Of a stretch of DNA of 64,000 nt, positions 16,636 to 26,014 are shown in pieces. Source of the DNA: RI-153 sp041391225 (GTDB taxonomy: Bacteria > Chloroflexota > Anaerolineae > Caldilineales > Caldilineaceae); NCBI GenBank assembly GCA_041391225.1, contig JAWKOL010000013.1, positions 105,436 to 169,435 on the forward strand. The letters are read 5' to 3'. The translations under genes were made by a program, and so were the position numbers. How positions within the stretch are numbered: position 1 is the first letter of the stretch; every line of letters starts with the position of its first letter. The notes beneath the pieces were generated by a model. It ran no database searches. It saw nothing but the letters and a program-made list of their open reading frames with translations, and was not told where the DNA came from.

Positions 16636-19060
16636 TAAGTCGCGCAACACTCCCCGCCACGTTTACTTCCAAAAACGCCTCTTCTCCTTCGAAGGGAATG
16701 TCGAATTCTCCGCGGACCAGCGCGCCGGGGGGCCACTCGTCGGTGGGGTAGAGGCCGCCAGCCAGTGGACCGCTCACCTCTTGGCCACCCAGACGGAGCG
16801 TAAATTGGAGGTCGGCGGGCCAGTCGGTGGGGAGGGGATCGGGGGCGCGCCAGTAAAGAGTGACATGCAGCAGATCGCCCGGGCGCAGCGGCGTCTCCGG
16901 CGCGTGGGCGAAGCCGCGCGGATAGGCGTCGAGGCCCACGAGCGTCACCGGGCCAAGGACGCGATCCACGCGCTGCTGGATGGGCAGCACGTCCACCGGC
17001 AGATCAGGACCGCGCCGCACGTCTACCTGCGCCACGTGAACGAAGTCTTGACCGCCCACGGGCAGCCGCGCCCCGGTCTCGGCGTCGTATAGCGCCACAA
17101 TCAGACGGTAGATGCCGGGCGGCGCGCCAACCGGAATGTAGAGCGCGTGGTTGTCTGTGATCAGGTCATCGGGTCGCCAGTCGATGGTAGGGCGAGAGCC
17201 GCCTGCGGGCTCGCCGTCACGTTGGGCGATGACCTGGTTTCGGCTGTCCAGCAGTTGCACCGTCACCTTGAAGCGGCGCTCCGGCACAGCAAGCGCCCGC
17301 CAGCGCAGGCCCACCAACAGCGAATCGCCCGCCACCGCCTCCCAGGCATCGCCCGACCGGCAGCGTTCCTCCAGTTCGACCATGTCGGCGAAGCGAGGTG
17401 GATCGGTCCACGGCGTGCAGCGCAGTTGATTGGGCAGCCTGTAACGGACGAAGCGCACATTACCCTGCCAGCTTTCGAGTCCTTTGAACGCCTGCAGATC
17501 GAGCCAGCTTTCCACGATCCGCTGCGGGTCGGCCTCGTCCTGCGCCCAGAAGACGGCGAAGATCTCACGTCGATCCTCGGTGGCTGCGGCCAGTTGCGCC
17601 GTGGTTGTGGCGGCGTCGGCAGGGCGTTGCTGCGGCAGCGCCAGCACCGGCACGCCTGGATCGTAGAAATCCCACACTTCGGCCTGCCCCGGCGCGTCGA
17701 GGATCACGAGATCATGTTCAAAGTCGCCAAGCACCGCAACACTACGCGCAATACCCGCGTAGTTGTCACGTGCCGTAGGGTCGGCGTAGTAGCCGGGCAG
17801 CAGGACGACGGCGGTCACCGTGGCCAGCGCGCCTACGGCCACCCCACCGGCCAACACCGGCCATCGCCGACCAGACAAGATCCACGGGGCCGCCGCCGCC
17901 AGCACACACCAGGCCGGTGACGCGATGATCAGGAACTTCAAAAAAGCCTCGCTGAAGAGACCAAGCCCAAACATGAGCACGATTGGGGTCAGCAGCCAGA
18001 CCGACAATGGGAGCAGAATAGAACGCGGATTTGGCGGATTGAGCGGATCTGAACGGATTTGTTCTGGTTTGCTTCGCGCGGATCCGCCCAATCCGCTCAA
18101 TCTGCGTTCTATTCTCAGCCCGATCAGGCCGATGATCGGCAGCAGCGCCGCCAGGATCAGCCAAGCGGGGGCGAGGTCGGGCGCGTTGCGCAGCGGGCCT
18201 ATCGCCAGGATCTGCACGGTGGCTTGCAGCGCGGCGAACGGGGCCACGTCGTCGCCGCCGGCGGGCCAGGCCAGCACCCGCGCAATCGCAGTGGGTAGCC
18301 AGGGGAGGAAGGCAAGGATCACGGCAGCGTTGATCAACACGAACCCGCCGCCCTGTCGTCGCCACATGCGCGTCCTGGCCGCGGACGTTTGGTTGCGCCA
18401 CAAGCGCCCCCCCTGCCAGAGGACGGTCAAACCGGCAGCAGCCAGCAGAACGCCGAACGTGTAGTGCGTCCACAGGCCGGTCACCGCGCAGAGAAAGTAG
18501 ATCGCCATTGGCAACGCGGGGGTACGCGCTTCGGCCCAGGAGCGACGCAGGGCGATCACCGACCAGAGCAGCCCGGCGCTTTCCAACGCCAGCAGCGCGT
18601 ACATACGCGCCTCCTGGCTGTAGAAGATCAAGAACGGGTTCAGGGCGGCCAGCAGCGCCGCGAGCAGGGCGAACCACTCGTTTCCGCGGGGCAGGCGCGC
18701 CTGTTTCGCCACCGCGTAGACAGCCGCAACTGTGGCCACGCCGGCCACGGCGGAAAGTGAACGCAACCCCACCGCGTCCGCGCCGAAGACGCTGGTCCAC
18801 ATTTTGAGCAACCAGTAGTAGCCCGGCGGGTGGATGTCGGCGGCGGCGGCGCGGGCGATTTCACCGAAGCTGCGCGCCATCAACGCCCACGTGTTGCCCT
18901 CGTCGTGCCAGAGCGAAGAGCAGGGCAGGCAGTAGAAGCGCAGGAAGGCGGCGAGGGTGAGGGTAATGAGTAATGCGTAATGCGTAATTTGTACAGTGTG
19001 GCGCTTCATTTTTGGGGATCGTCTCGCTACGACGTGCGTTAAACGATATTGTTTGGGCAT
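16619..19060 (-). CDS. Membrane glycosyltransferase (GT39/ArnT-like) with in-frame repeat
   Basis: The 813-residue frame encodes about ten membrane helices. It shows the GT-C signature SSLWHDEGNTW in the first outside loop, ADIHPPGYYWLLKMW and FYSQEARMYALLA, as in lipid-linked sugar transferases of the PMT/ArnT type. A beta-rich extracytoplasmic C-terminal domain follows (about residues 560-813). Three parts are made of repeat sequence: the N-terminal THYALLITL, an internal palindrome at 18015-18115, and the last residues RRLGD. The ATG at 19060 is 11 bases after the upstream stop; an ATG at 19009 is an alternative. It ends an envelope-related three-gene run. Confidence 0.8.
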   Translation of the reverse strand: MPKQYRLTHVVARRSPKMKRHTVQITHYALLITLTLAAFLRFYCLPCSSLWHDEGNTWALMARSFGEIARAAAADIHPPGYYWLLKMWTSVFGADAVGLRSLSAVAGVATVAAVYAVAKQARLPRGNEWFALLAALLAALNPFLIFYSQEARMYALLALESAGLLWSVIALRRSWAEARTPALPMAIYFLCAVTGLWTHYTFGVLLAAAGLTVLWQGGRLWRNQTSAARTRMWRRQGGGFVLINAAVILAFLPWLPTAIARVLAWPAGGDDVAPFAALQATVQILAIGPLRNAPDLAPAWLILAALLPIIGLIGLRIERRLSGLGGSARSKPEQIRSDPLNPPNPRSILLPLSVWLLTPIVLMFGLGLFSEAFLKFLIIASPAWCVLAAAAPWILSGRRWPVLAGGVAVGALATVTAVVLLPGYYADPTARDNYAGIARSVAVLGDFEHDLVILDAPGQAEVWDFYDPGVPVLALPQQRPADAATTTAQLAAATEDRREIFAVFWAQDEADPQRIVESWLDLQAFKGLESWQGNVRFVRYRLPNQLRCTPWTDPPRFADMVELEERCRSGDAWEAVAGDSLLVGLRWRALAVPERRFKVTVQLLDSRNQVIAQRDGEPAGGSRPTIDWRPDDLITDNHALYIPVGAPPGIYRLIVALYDAETGARLPVGGQDFVHVAQVDVRRGPDLPVDVLPIQQRVDRVLGPVTLVGLDAYPRGFAHAPETPLRPGDLLHVTLYWRAPDPLPTDWPADLQFTLRLGGQEVSGPLAGGLYPTDEWPPGALVRGEFDIPFEGEEAFLEVNVAGSVARLRRLGD
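18015..18115. repeat. AGAATAGAACGC palindrome inside the glycosyltransferase gene
   Basis: The ends AGAATAGAACGC and GCGTTCTATTCT are exact complements, and the arms continue with GGATTTGGCGGATTGAGCGG and its near complement. The same sequence family occurs between genes at 50016-50107. Here it is translated in frame as a hydrophilic loop (around RRLSGLGGSARSKPEQ) between two hydrophobic segments. Confidence 0.8.
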
Positions 19061-19071
19061 TGACGGCGAGT

Positions 19072-20385
19072 TCAGTCGCCAGTCGTCCTACTGGCGTTGG
19101 TCGTCTGCGTGTACTTGCGTATCACCTCGTACACCGGCTGCGGCGTGAAATCCGGCGCGAGGAGACGGAAGTAGGCTTCGGGCTGGCGGTTCTGTTCCCA
19201 AGCGTCGGTGGCGCGCTTGAGGTACCAGACGTTGGCCACGCCCAGCCACGGCCATTCGGATCGGATGCGGTCGTAGGCCAGGGGCAGGTTCTCGGCCTGC
19301 TCCGCCAACGAGACACGCCCATAGCGCGGATCGACGTCTTCGGGGGCGGCGTTCCAGTTCATCTCGCTGATCCAAATCGGCTTGTGCGCGTCGCCGTTGG
19401 CTACCATCAGATCGCGCACATACTGCGGTCGGCCAAAGTTCATCACGCGTGGGTGCATACGCCGGTCGGTCGGCCCCGACCACAGGCCGTAGCCCTGCAC
19501 CGCCATGATGTCGAAGTAGGGTGCGGCGCCGGCGTCGTACATGCGCTGCAAGAAGAGCAGATCGGTGAAGTTGTGGCCGGGCGACAGCGTACCATCCAGA
19601 TCGATGGTGGCGGCCAGCGCGCCTGCGATCACCTTGGCGTTGGGATCGGCGGCGCGCACCGCTTCCGCGCCCACACGCAGCAGATCCACGTACGCTTCTG
19701 GGTCTACCGGTGCGTTGCCCCACTCTGGGTAGATGTTCGGTTCGTTCCAGATCTGGTAGTAGCGGACCTGCCCGCGGTAGCGTTCGACCACGGAGCGCAC
19801 GAAGTCGCCGTAGTCGGCGAAGTTGTCGGGCGGAGCGTAGGTGCCGGCTTCGTCCCCCCTGGTGCGGGTCCACTGCGGCGGGTTGCTCAGGCGCACGATC
19901 AGCTCCATGTCGTACTGGTTGGCCAGGGCGACGATCTGATCGTACTTGTCCCAGGCGGAGCGGTACGGCTCGTGGCGGCGGTCCTCGAAGTCACCTTTGC
20001 CGTGGATCTCGATATCTTCCCAGGGGAATTCCTGACGCAGCCAGTGAAAACCGGCCGCCGACGCCATGCGCACCAGTTGCTCGCGCTTGGACGGTTCGGC
20101 CTCCTGCTCCAAGAAGACATTGACGCCGAACGGGTTCACGTCCGCGCCCGGGCCGACGGTGTCCGCGGCCAGATCGAGGCGCGGTCGCAGCAGATCCGCG
20201 GCCAGATCGGCGAGTCCTTTGACCTGGGGGAGCAGGTCGCGTTCGCCGGTCTGTTGCCACATCCACTGGCGGGCGGGTGACGTACTCAACATCAAAAAGG
20301 CCAGCCCGCCGAAGATCAGCAGGCCGGCCCAGAGGAGCAAGGTTTGTCGCAATGCGTTGCGGAAATCATCACGCACAGAAATCAC
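19072..20385 (-). CDS. Membrane-anchored glycoside hydrolase, clan A-like
   Basis: This 437-residue protein has an N-terminal membrane helix (LLLWAGLLIFGGLAFLML), then a TIM-barrel glycosidase of the GH5/GH39 type. RYYQIWNEPNIYPEWG holds the acid/base glutamate and PIWISEMNWNA the nucleophile glutamate. It begins at a GTG that overlaps the TGA of the upstream lipoprotein gene (GTGA). The catalytic domain should lie outside the membrane, acting on surface or exopolysaccharide; the glycosyltransferase downstream supports an envelope-glycan role. Substrate unknown. Confidence 0.75.
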   Translation of the reverse strand: MISVRDDFRNALRQTLLLWAGLLIFGGLAFLMLSTSPARQWMWQQTGERDLLPQVKGLADLAADLLRPRLDLAADTVGPGADVNPFGVNVFLEQEAEPSKREQLVRMASAAGFHWLRQEFPWEDIEIHGKGDFEDRRHEPYRSAWDKYDQIVALANQYDMELIVRLSNPPQWTRTRGDEAGTYAPPDNFADYGDFVRSVVERYRGQVRYYQIWNEPNIYPEWGNAPVDPEAYVDLLRVGAEAVRAADPNAKVIAGALAATIDLDGTLSPGHNFTDLLFLQRMYDAGAAPYFDIMAVQGYGLWSGPTDRRMHPRVMNFGRPQYVRDLMVANGDAHKPIWISEMNWNAAPEDVDPRYGRVSLAEQAENLPLAYDRIRSEWPWLGVANVWYLKRATDAWEQNRQPEAYFRLLAPDFTPQPVYEVIRKYTQTTNASRTTGD

Positions 20386-21368
20386 CGACTATCGAAGTCA
20401 ACTACGGCCTGCTGACATTTGCCGTCACCGGCGACGCCGTCGGTGCGCACGTTTGCCAGTTCTGAGATGCGATTGCCGCTGCCATCGACCACCCAGAAGA
20501 ACCAGTTGCCTTCGCGGGCGCCGTCCGATTGTAAGATGTGCGAGTAGAAGCCCTGATCCCAGCCAGGATAGCCTTCGTGCGGGCCGGTCTGTATTTGGGC
20601 CACAATTGGGCCGTCGGGTGCGTAGCTGAACGCTACGAAGTAGCCACTTTGCGGCACACCGCCGACGTATGTCTTGCCCTGTACGTAGGTGACGCCGGCA
20701 TTGGGATCACAGCGCCCGACCACGGCAATGTTGAATTTGTAGCGCGGCGCAGGCGGCGCGGTGGGTGCAGGCGGCTGCGTCGGCACAGGGACCGGCGTCG
20801 CCGTTGGCGGGACTGGTGTGGCCGTGGGCGGCGGCGCCGGGATGTTGGCGGCAATCTGCACGCTGCCGGTGTTCTCCGCCGTCACCAGTGGACCGTAGAG
20901 CCAGCCGTTCTGCCCGTTGAAGTTGACCTGCCACCAGTCGCCCTGTGGGTTCTTACCGGTGACGATAAACCGTTGCCCAGCCTGCGCCGAGCCGACGACG
21001 GCGTAGTTCGTCCCAGGTCCGCTGCGCACATTCATGCCCTGGTTCGTCACCACAGCGGGGTCGGCGGGCGGCACAGGTGTATCGGTGGGCGCTTGTTCGG
21101 CGGGGGGTTGCGTCGCCGGTTGCTCGGCAGGCGGTTGCACTACCACCGGCTGCGCGGCATTGGCGGTGGCTTGCGCTTCGGCGGCCTGCGCCGTGGCTGC
21201 GGCCGCCGGATCCACCGGCACAACGGCGATTTCGGGCGTCGGCGTGAAGGTGGGGACAGGTGTATTGGTTGGGATGGCGGGCTGTACCGTCTCCTCGGGG
21301 CCACAGGCGGCAAGAGACAAGGACAGCAAGAGCACGGTGAAAAGACCAAGTCTTCGTAGTAGCATCAT
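20382..21368 (-). CDS. SH3-domain lipoprotein
   Basis: This 328-residue protein has a lipoprotein signal (LLLSLSLAACGPEE). A Pro/Thr/Ala-rich linker is followed by a bacterial SH3 domain at about residues 110-165 (GMNVRSGPGTNYAVVG, DWWQVNFNGQNGWLYG), a second proline-rich linker and a C-terminal domain with conserved aromatic residues and cysteines (RCDPNAG and DGKCQQAV). SH3b domains often bind wall peptides. The gene is first in a coupled run with a glycosidase and a glycosyltransferase. Confidence 0.78.
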   Translation of the reverse strand: MMLLRRLGLFTVLLLSLSLAACGPEETVQPAIPTNTPVPTFTPTPEIAVVPVDPAAAATAQAAEAQATANAAQPVVVQPPAEQPATQPPAEQAPTDTPVPPADPAVVTNQGMNVRSGPGTNYAVVGSAQAGQRFIVTGKNPQGDWWQVNFNGQNGWLYGPLVTAENTGSVQIAANIPAPPPTATPVPPTATPVPVPTQPPAPTAPPAPRYKFNIAVVGRCDPNAGVTYVQGKTYVGGVPQSGYFVAFSYAPDGPIVAQIQTGPHEGYPGWDQGFYSHILQSDGAREGNWFFWVVDGSGNRISELANVRTDGVAGDGKCQQAVVDFDSR

Positions 21369-21640
21369 CGATTTCTTCGTTGCGAATTCCGGCTAAAGCC
21401 TGATCAAACAGAGCAGGCCATCCAATATCAGACGAAAAAGTACTATAGCATACGCCGATTTAACGACAAAACCCTGGGCGAGGTTCCAGGGGAAAGGCGG
21501 AGAGGGGCACGGGTTTCAGGATGGGCAGGAGGCAGAAGGAGAGGTTGATTGCGGATTGCGCCTAAGCATACGTGCAAACCAGCATACCTGCATACCTGCA
21601 ACCTTCCCCGTCCTTTTTGCCTTTTGCACTTTGCCTTCTC

Positions 21641-23122
21641 TCAACCTCTTCCTCTTCGCCGCGATTGTTGATCCGCGCCGCCGCGATAGCTGGCCACTTT
21701 GAGCGCCCACACCTGGCACCGATCTACGTCGAACATGCGCGTGCGCAGCCAGGGTTCGATCTCGCCGGGTTCGGCGCTGGTGGTGATCACCGTGGGCAGG
21801 TTGGCGCTGTAGCGATAATTGAGCAGTTGGAAGAGTTTTTCCTTGGCCCAGGGGGTGGCGCTTTCGGTGCCGAGATCGTCGAAGATGAGCATCGGCGCTT
21901 TGCGCACCTCGTCGAAGCGCCGGTCGTAGGGGATGGGCGACTGCGGGTTGAAGGCGCCGCGCAAGTAGTCGAGGAAGTCGGGGACGACGACGAACATGGC
22001 GTCGTTGCGTCCTTGTTCGCGTTGCAGGTTGGCGATGGCCGCGGCTAGATGCGTCTTGCCCACACCGTGCGATCCCATGAGGACGAGCCAGCCGATGGGT
22101 TCTTCGGCAAAGGAGATGGCGGCGTCGCGGACACGGCGCAGGTTGCTCAATTCTTCCGGCGAAAGGCTGCGTCGGTTCACCTCAAAGCTGTGGAAATGCT
22201 GGTTGTGGTGCAGCGAAAGCGTGCTCAATTCGCCCTGGCTGGGGTTGGCGCCGGAGCGAAAATCGGGCGCGGTGACGTGGATGCGCTCCACCAGGTTGAT
22301 GTCCATGAGGCGGCTGCGAATGCGCTGATCCATGTCTTCGAGGCGTTGGTTGGTGGTGATCACCGTGGGCAGTTGACCGTTGTAGCGGTGGTTGAGCAGT
22401 TGAAAAAGCTTCTCTTGCGCCCAGGGCGTGCTGCTCTGCGTGCCCAAATCGTCGAGGACGAGCAACTTCGTCTCGCGCACCTGCTCGAAGAGGCTGTCGT
22501 AGGTCACCTCGCTGCTGGGGGCGAAGGCCGAACGCAGGTGATCGAGCAGATCGGGGACGACGACGAAGACGGCGGGCTGGCCCTGGTCAACGCGTTGATT
22601 GGCAATGGCTGCGGCCAGATGCGTCTTGCCGCAGCCGTAGGTGCCGGTGATCAGCAGCCATCCTTCGGGCGCCGCCGCGAAGTGGCGACAGCTTTCGTGG
22701 GCGCGGTGCAACACTTGCTGCGTCTGCAACGGCAGCCAGGAAGGTTCGGGCATGAAGTTGTCGAAGGTGAAGCGGGCCATCGCTTCCAGGTTGCTCATGT
22801 TCTGGAAGGCGTTGAGCCGCCGCCATTGGCGCTCTTCCTCTTTGCACTTGCAGGGGATGGCCTTGCCGAACTCAGGATGCCCCAGCGGCACGTCTTTGAG
22901 GATGAAGCCCGCGCCGCCGCAGATCGGGCAACTGCCGCCGCCGGGGCCTCGCGGGCGTGGCGGCAACGGCGGTCCGCCTGTCGGGCGGATCACCTCGTCG
23001 TCGCGGCGGGTGACGGAGCGACCGCTGCGGTAGCCTTCCTCAACTCCGAATGATGTCGGAGAATTCGTCGGGCGTGTAGTCTTTGGATTCAGCTTGCGCA
23101 GAAGACCGTCCAGATCTTCCAT
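21641..23122 (-). CDS. DnaC-like helicase loader with two AAA+ modules
   Basis: This 493-residue protein has a zinc-ribbon-like region (CPICGGAGF and CKCKEEE), then two homologous AAA+ ATPase modules. Module 1 (about 120-275) has GTYGCGKTHLAAAIAN and LLVLDDLGTQSSTPW; module 2 (about 300-470) has GSHGVGKTHLAAAIAN and MLIFDDLGTESATPW. Each resembles a single DnaC/DnaI helicase loader. Duplication within one chain is unusual, since loaders are normally one module of about 250 residues. It overlaps the DnaD-like gene by 83 bases and closes a dnaB cluster, so a DNA replication role is likely. Confidence 0.82.
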   Translation of the reverse strand: MEDLDGLLRKLNPKTTRPTNSPTSFGVEEGYRSGRSVTRRDDEVIRPTGGPPLPPRPRGPGGGSCPICGGAGFILKDVPLGHPEFGKAIPCKCKEEERQWRRLNAFQNMSNLEAMARFTFDNFMPEPSWLPLQTQQVLHRAHESCRHFAAAPEGWLLITGTYGCGKTHLAAAIANQRVDQGQPAVFVVVPDLLDHLRSAFAPSSEVTYDSLFEQVRETKLLVLDDLGTQSSTPWAQEKLFQLLNHRYNGQLPTVITTNQRLEDMDQRIRSRLMDINLVERIHVTAPDFRSGANPSQGELSTLSLHHNQHFHSFEVNRRSLSPEELSNLRRVRDAAISFAEEPIGWLVLMGSHGVGKTHLAAAIANLQREQGRNDAMFVVVPDFLDYLRGAFNPQSPIPYDRRFDEVRKAPMLIFDDLGTESATPWAKEKLFQLLNYRYSANLPTVITTSAEPGEIEPWLRTRMFDVDRCQVWALKVASYRGGADQQSRRRGRG

Positions 23123-23789
23123 ATCCTTCGTCCTTCCCTTCGGTCTCCCACCGCTTGAGCACAGCCTGGATGTAGCGGAGTGCGCGTTTGTTGTTGCTCA
23201 CGGCGATCTCAAACGCTTCTTCGATCCAGTCGGGCGGGTAGGTCTTTTCCATGTCGCGAAGTTGCTCGGCGATGATTTCGGTCATCATGCCGATGTTCTG
23301 TTCGTACAAAATGAAGACGTTGGGCCGTTCCACGCTGAGCCGCGCCTCTTCAGGCAGGATCTTTTGCAGTTCGGCCAGCCGGCCCTGGCGGATCATGGCC
23401 ACAGCCTGGCGTCCTTTGGCGGTATTGAGGAAGTACCAATCTTCGCTGATCAGCGATGCGCCTGCGCCTGTCTCCACCTCAAGGCGCAGTAGGGTTTGGC
23501 GGGCGGTGGCGCGTTCCAGCGCGTCCTCGAGCGCGGACAAGGGAGAGCGTAGATCGCTCTCCAGGTTGAGGCTGCGCAGTAGCGTATCGTCGGCGCGCAG
23601 ATCGTCACCGCGCAGGTAGCGCAGGTCGCTGGTCTGCTCGTTGAGCAGCCAGAAGGCGTAGACCGTCAACTTGAGTTCGGCCAGATCGTCGATCTGCGGC
23701 AACAGATCGGTGAAGAAGAGATCGGGTACGATCACCGGTTTCATCTTTTTGTCGGGGAAACCGATGAAGCCTGGGAGTGGTTTTGGCAT
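23040..23789 (-). CDS. DnaD-like replication initiation protein
   Basis: This 249-residue protein has an N-terminal winged-helix-like region (about 20-110) and a C-terminal DnaD/DnaB_2 block (about 150-215) ending in DWIEEAFEIAVSNNKRALRY and IQAVLKRWETEG, the signature helix pair of DnaD. In Firmicutes, DnaD helps remodel DnaA-bound origin DNA before helicase loading. It lies between dnaB (6 bases upstream) and the DnaC-like double AAA+ gene, which it overlaps, so the three probably act in one pathway. Confidence 0.78.
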   Translation of the reverse strand: MPKPLPGFIGFPDKKMKPVIVPDLFFTDLLPQIDDLAELKLTVYAFWLLNEQTSDLRYLRGDDLRADDTLLRSLNLESDLRSPLSALEDALERATARQTLLRLEVETGAGASLISEDWYFLNTAKGRQAVAMIRQGRLAELQKILPEEARLSVERPNVFILYEQNIGMMTEIIAEQLRDMEKTYPPDWIEEAFEIAVSNNKRALRYIQAVLKRWETEGKDEGYGRSGRSSAQAESKDYTPDEFSDIIRS

Positions 23790-23794
23790 AACTT

Positions 23795-25159
23795 TTAGTA
23801 TTCCAATTCCTCGCGCTGGATCTCCAGATCGCGGAACTGCGTCAACTCCTTGCGGAAGAACAGACTGACGGTGCCGGTGGAGCCGTGGCGATGCTTGGCC
23901 ACGAGGATGTCGGCGATGTTCTGGCGATCCGTGTCTTCGACGTAGTAATCTTCGCGATAAACGAAGAGGACGACGTCCGCGTCTTGCTCAATGCTACCAC
24001 TCTCGCGTAGATCCGAAAGCATAGGGCGCTTGTCGGCGCGGCTTTCGACGGCGCGGCTGAGCTGGCTCAGGGCCACAACAGGCACGTTGAGTTCGCGCGC
24101 CAGTTCTTTGAGCGAACGGCTGATGTAGCTGATCTCCTGTTGGCGGTTTTCGCCGCCGCGGCTGCTGTTGCCCCCGGTCATCAACTGCATGTAGTCGATG
24201 ACAATGAGATCGAGGCCGTGTTCGGCGTAGAGGCGGCGGGCTTTGGTGCGCACATCCATCACCGATACGCCGGGTGTGTCGTCGATGAAGATGTGGGTGG
24301 CGGCAAGGGTGTTGGCCGCTTCCATCAAGATCGGCCATTCCTCTTCGTAGATGGACCCCAGGCGCAGGCGGTGGCTGTCGATGGCCGATTCCACCGAGAG
24401 CAGACGTTGCACAAGCTGCTCGTTGCTCATTTCCAGGCTGAAGACGGCGACGCGGGCGTTGTAGCGTTTGGCCGCGTTTTGGGCGATCCCCAGGCCGAGG
24501 CTGCTTTTGCCCATGCCCGGGCGCCCAGCCAGGATGATCAGGTCGCTCTTCTGGAAACCACCCAGCAGTTTGTCCAGCATGGTGAAGCCGCTGGGGACGC
24601 CCATCAACGTGTTCTGGTTGCGGGCCAGGAAGTCGATCTGATCCACCACGTTTTGCATGATGGTGCTGATGGGCGTCAACTCGCGGTGGATGCGGCTTTC
24701 GCTGACGCCGAAGATGATCTGTTCGGCCTTGTCCACCACATCGTCGACATCGTTGCTCTCGTCGTAGGCCAGTTCGGCGATCTTGCCGGCTGCGCCGATA
24801 AGACGCCGCAAAATCGCGGTCCGCTCGACGATGCGGGCGTAGTAGTCGACGTAGATGGCGGTGGGTGTGCTGTTGATCAGCTCGGTGACGTAGGCCGGGC
24901 CGCCCACGTCTTCCAGTTGCTCCTGCCGCTCCAGCTCGTCGACCAGGGTGACGAAGTCCGCGGGCTCGCGGCGTTCGTGCAGGCTGAAGAGCGCGCTGTA
25001 GATCCACTGATGTCGTTCGCGGTAGAAATCTTCGGCGCGCAGGAAGCTGGCGATCTTGATGATGGCATCGGGATCGATGAGCAGCGAGCCAAGCACGGCG
25101 CGCTCCGCCTCCAGGTTCGACGGGATGGTTTTGATGGCGGCTTCGTTGGATTCGGTCAT
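23795..25159 (-). CDS. dnaB: Replicative DNA helicase DnaB
   Basis: This 454-residue protein has the DnaB N-terminal domain (IPSNLEAERAVLGSLLIDPD) and a RecA-like core with Walker A ILAGRPGMGKSSLGLGI, Walker B LDLIVIDYMQLMTG, and the motif VVALSQLSRAVESR. It unwinds DNA ahead of the fork as a hexamer. No intein is present. The ATG at 25159 restores the usual N-terminus; the reading frame extends further upstream without homology. It leads the dnaB - dnaD-like - dnaC-like cluster. Confidence 0.95.
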   Translation of the reverse strand: MTESNEAAIKTIPSNLEAERAVLGSLLIDPDAIIKIASFLRAEDFYRERHQWIYSALFSLHERREPADFVTLVDELERQEQLEDVGGPAYVTELINSTPTAIYVDYYARIVERTAILRRLIGAAGKIAELAYDESNDVDDVVDKAEQIIFGVSESRIHRELTPISTIMQNVVDQIDFLARNQNTLMGVPSGFTMLDKLLGGFQKSDLIILAGRPGMGKSSLGLGIAQNAAKRYNARVAVFSLEMSNEQLVQRLLSVESAIDSHRLRLGSIYEEEWPILMEAANTLAATHIFIDDTPGVSVMDVRTKARRLYAEHGLDLIVIDYMQLMTGGNSSRGGENRQQEISYISRSLKELARELNVPVVALSQLSRAVESRADKRPMLSDLRESGSIEQDADVVLFVYREDYYVEDTDRQNIADILVAKHRHGSTGTVSLFFRKELTQFRDLEIQREELEY

Positions 25160-25378
25160 ACGTGCTACGGTCCTCTGGTCGGCAGTGGAAAGATGTGGGC
25201 AAAAGCTGCGGAAAGGCTGTGGATAAGCCCTGGGGTGCAAAAACGGCGGGACCGATTTGCGGTCCACGCCGTTTTGGATGACGCCAGCAGCAATTTTCTT
25301 ACATCGATCCGCCCATCGTTTTCTGAACAGGGGAGGGTCTGAACAGGGGATTCCTGGGCAGGTGCGACGGTTATGCAG

Positions 25379-25909
25379 TTAGCCGAGGTTGTCGATGTCC
25401 AGCCCTTCGATGAAATCGCGGAAGACGTCGAGATCTTCGTCTTCGTCGTCGAAATCGCCGGCGCTTTCACGTTGCGGGCGGCCCTCTTTGTCGGCCAGGC
25501 TGAGTTCTTCTTCGGGTTCCATGCCGGCGCGGTCCATCACATCGTCGTCCACGTAGATGGGTACGTCCACGCGCACAGCCAGGGCCACGGCATCGCTGGG
25601 GCGGCTGTCCACTTCGATGGTGTCGCCGGCCACGTTGAGCACGATCTTGGCGAAGAAGGTGTCATTTTGCAGATCGCTGATCACCACGTGGGTCACTTCG
25701 CCGTCCAACGTTTCGATCAACTGCCGTAGCAGGTCATGGGTCATGGGGCGCGAGACTTCGATGCCCTGAAGTTGGATGGTGATGGCATCGGCCTCGAACG
25801 GGCCGATCCAGATGGGCAGATAGCGCTCTCCGCTTTCCTCTCGCAAGACGACGATACGCGCTTGAGACATCAGACTGACCCGCACGCTGTCGATCGTAAC
25901 TTCAATCAT
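25379..25909 (-). CDS. Bifunctional nuclease family (DUF151) protein
   Basis: This 176-residue protein opens MIEVTIDSVRVSLMSQARIV and contains YLPIWIGPFEADAITIQL and SRPSDAVALAVRVDVPIYV, the core of the DUF151/BFN family, followed by an acidic tail (FDDEDEDLDVFRDFIEG) like the UVR-type tails of some members. Plant and bacterial homologues have reported nuclease activity, but the cellular role is unclear. The ATG at 25909 was chosen from the conserved N-terminus; upstream in-frame sequence is antisense to the next gene. Confidence 0.88.
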   Translation of the reverse strand: MIEVTIDSVRVSLMSQARIVVLREESGERYLPIWIGPFEADAITIQLQGIEVSRPMTHDLLRQLIETLDGEVTHVVISDLQNDTFFAKIVLNVAGDTIEVDSRPSDAVALAVRVDVPIYVDDDVMDRAGMEPEEELSLADKEGRPQRESAGDFDDEDEDLDVFRDFIEGLDIDNLG

Positions 25910-26014
25910 AGTTAGGGGCTCCCGGAAACAGCCAAAATATCCACACCTAATGCTAGGTTTGCAGAGTCGTGTTGTTCTGCGCAGAATTATAGCATAGCCA
26001 CAAGGGGCCGCAAA

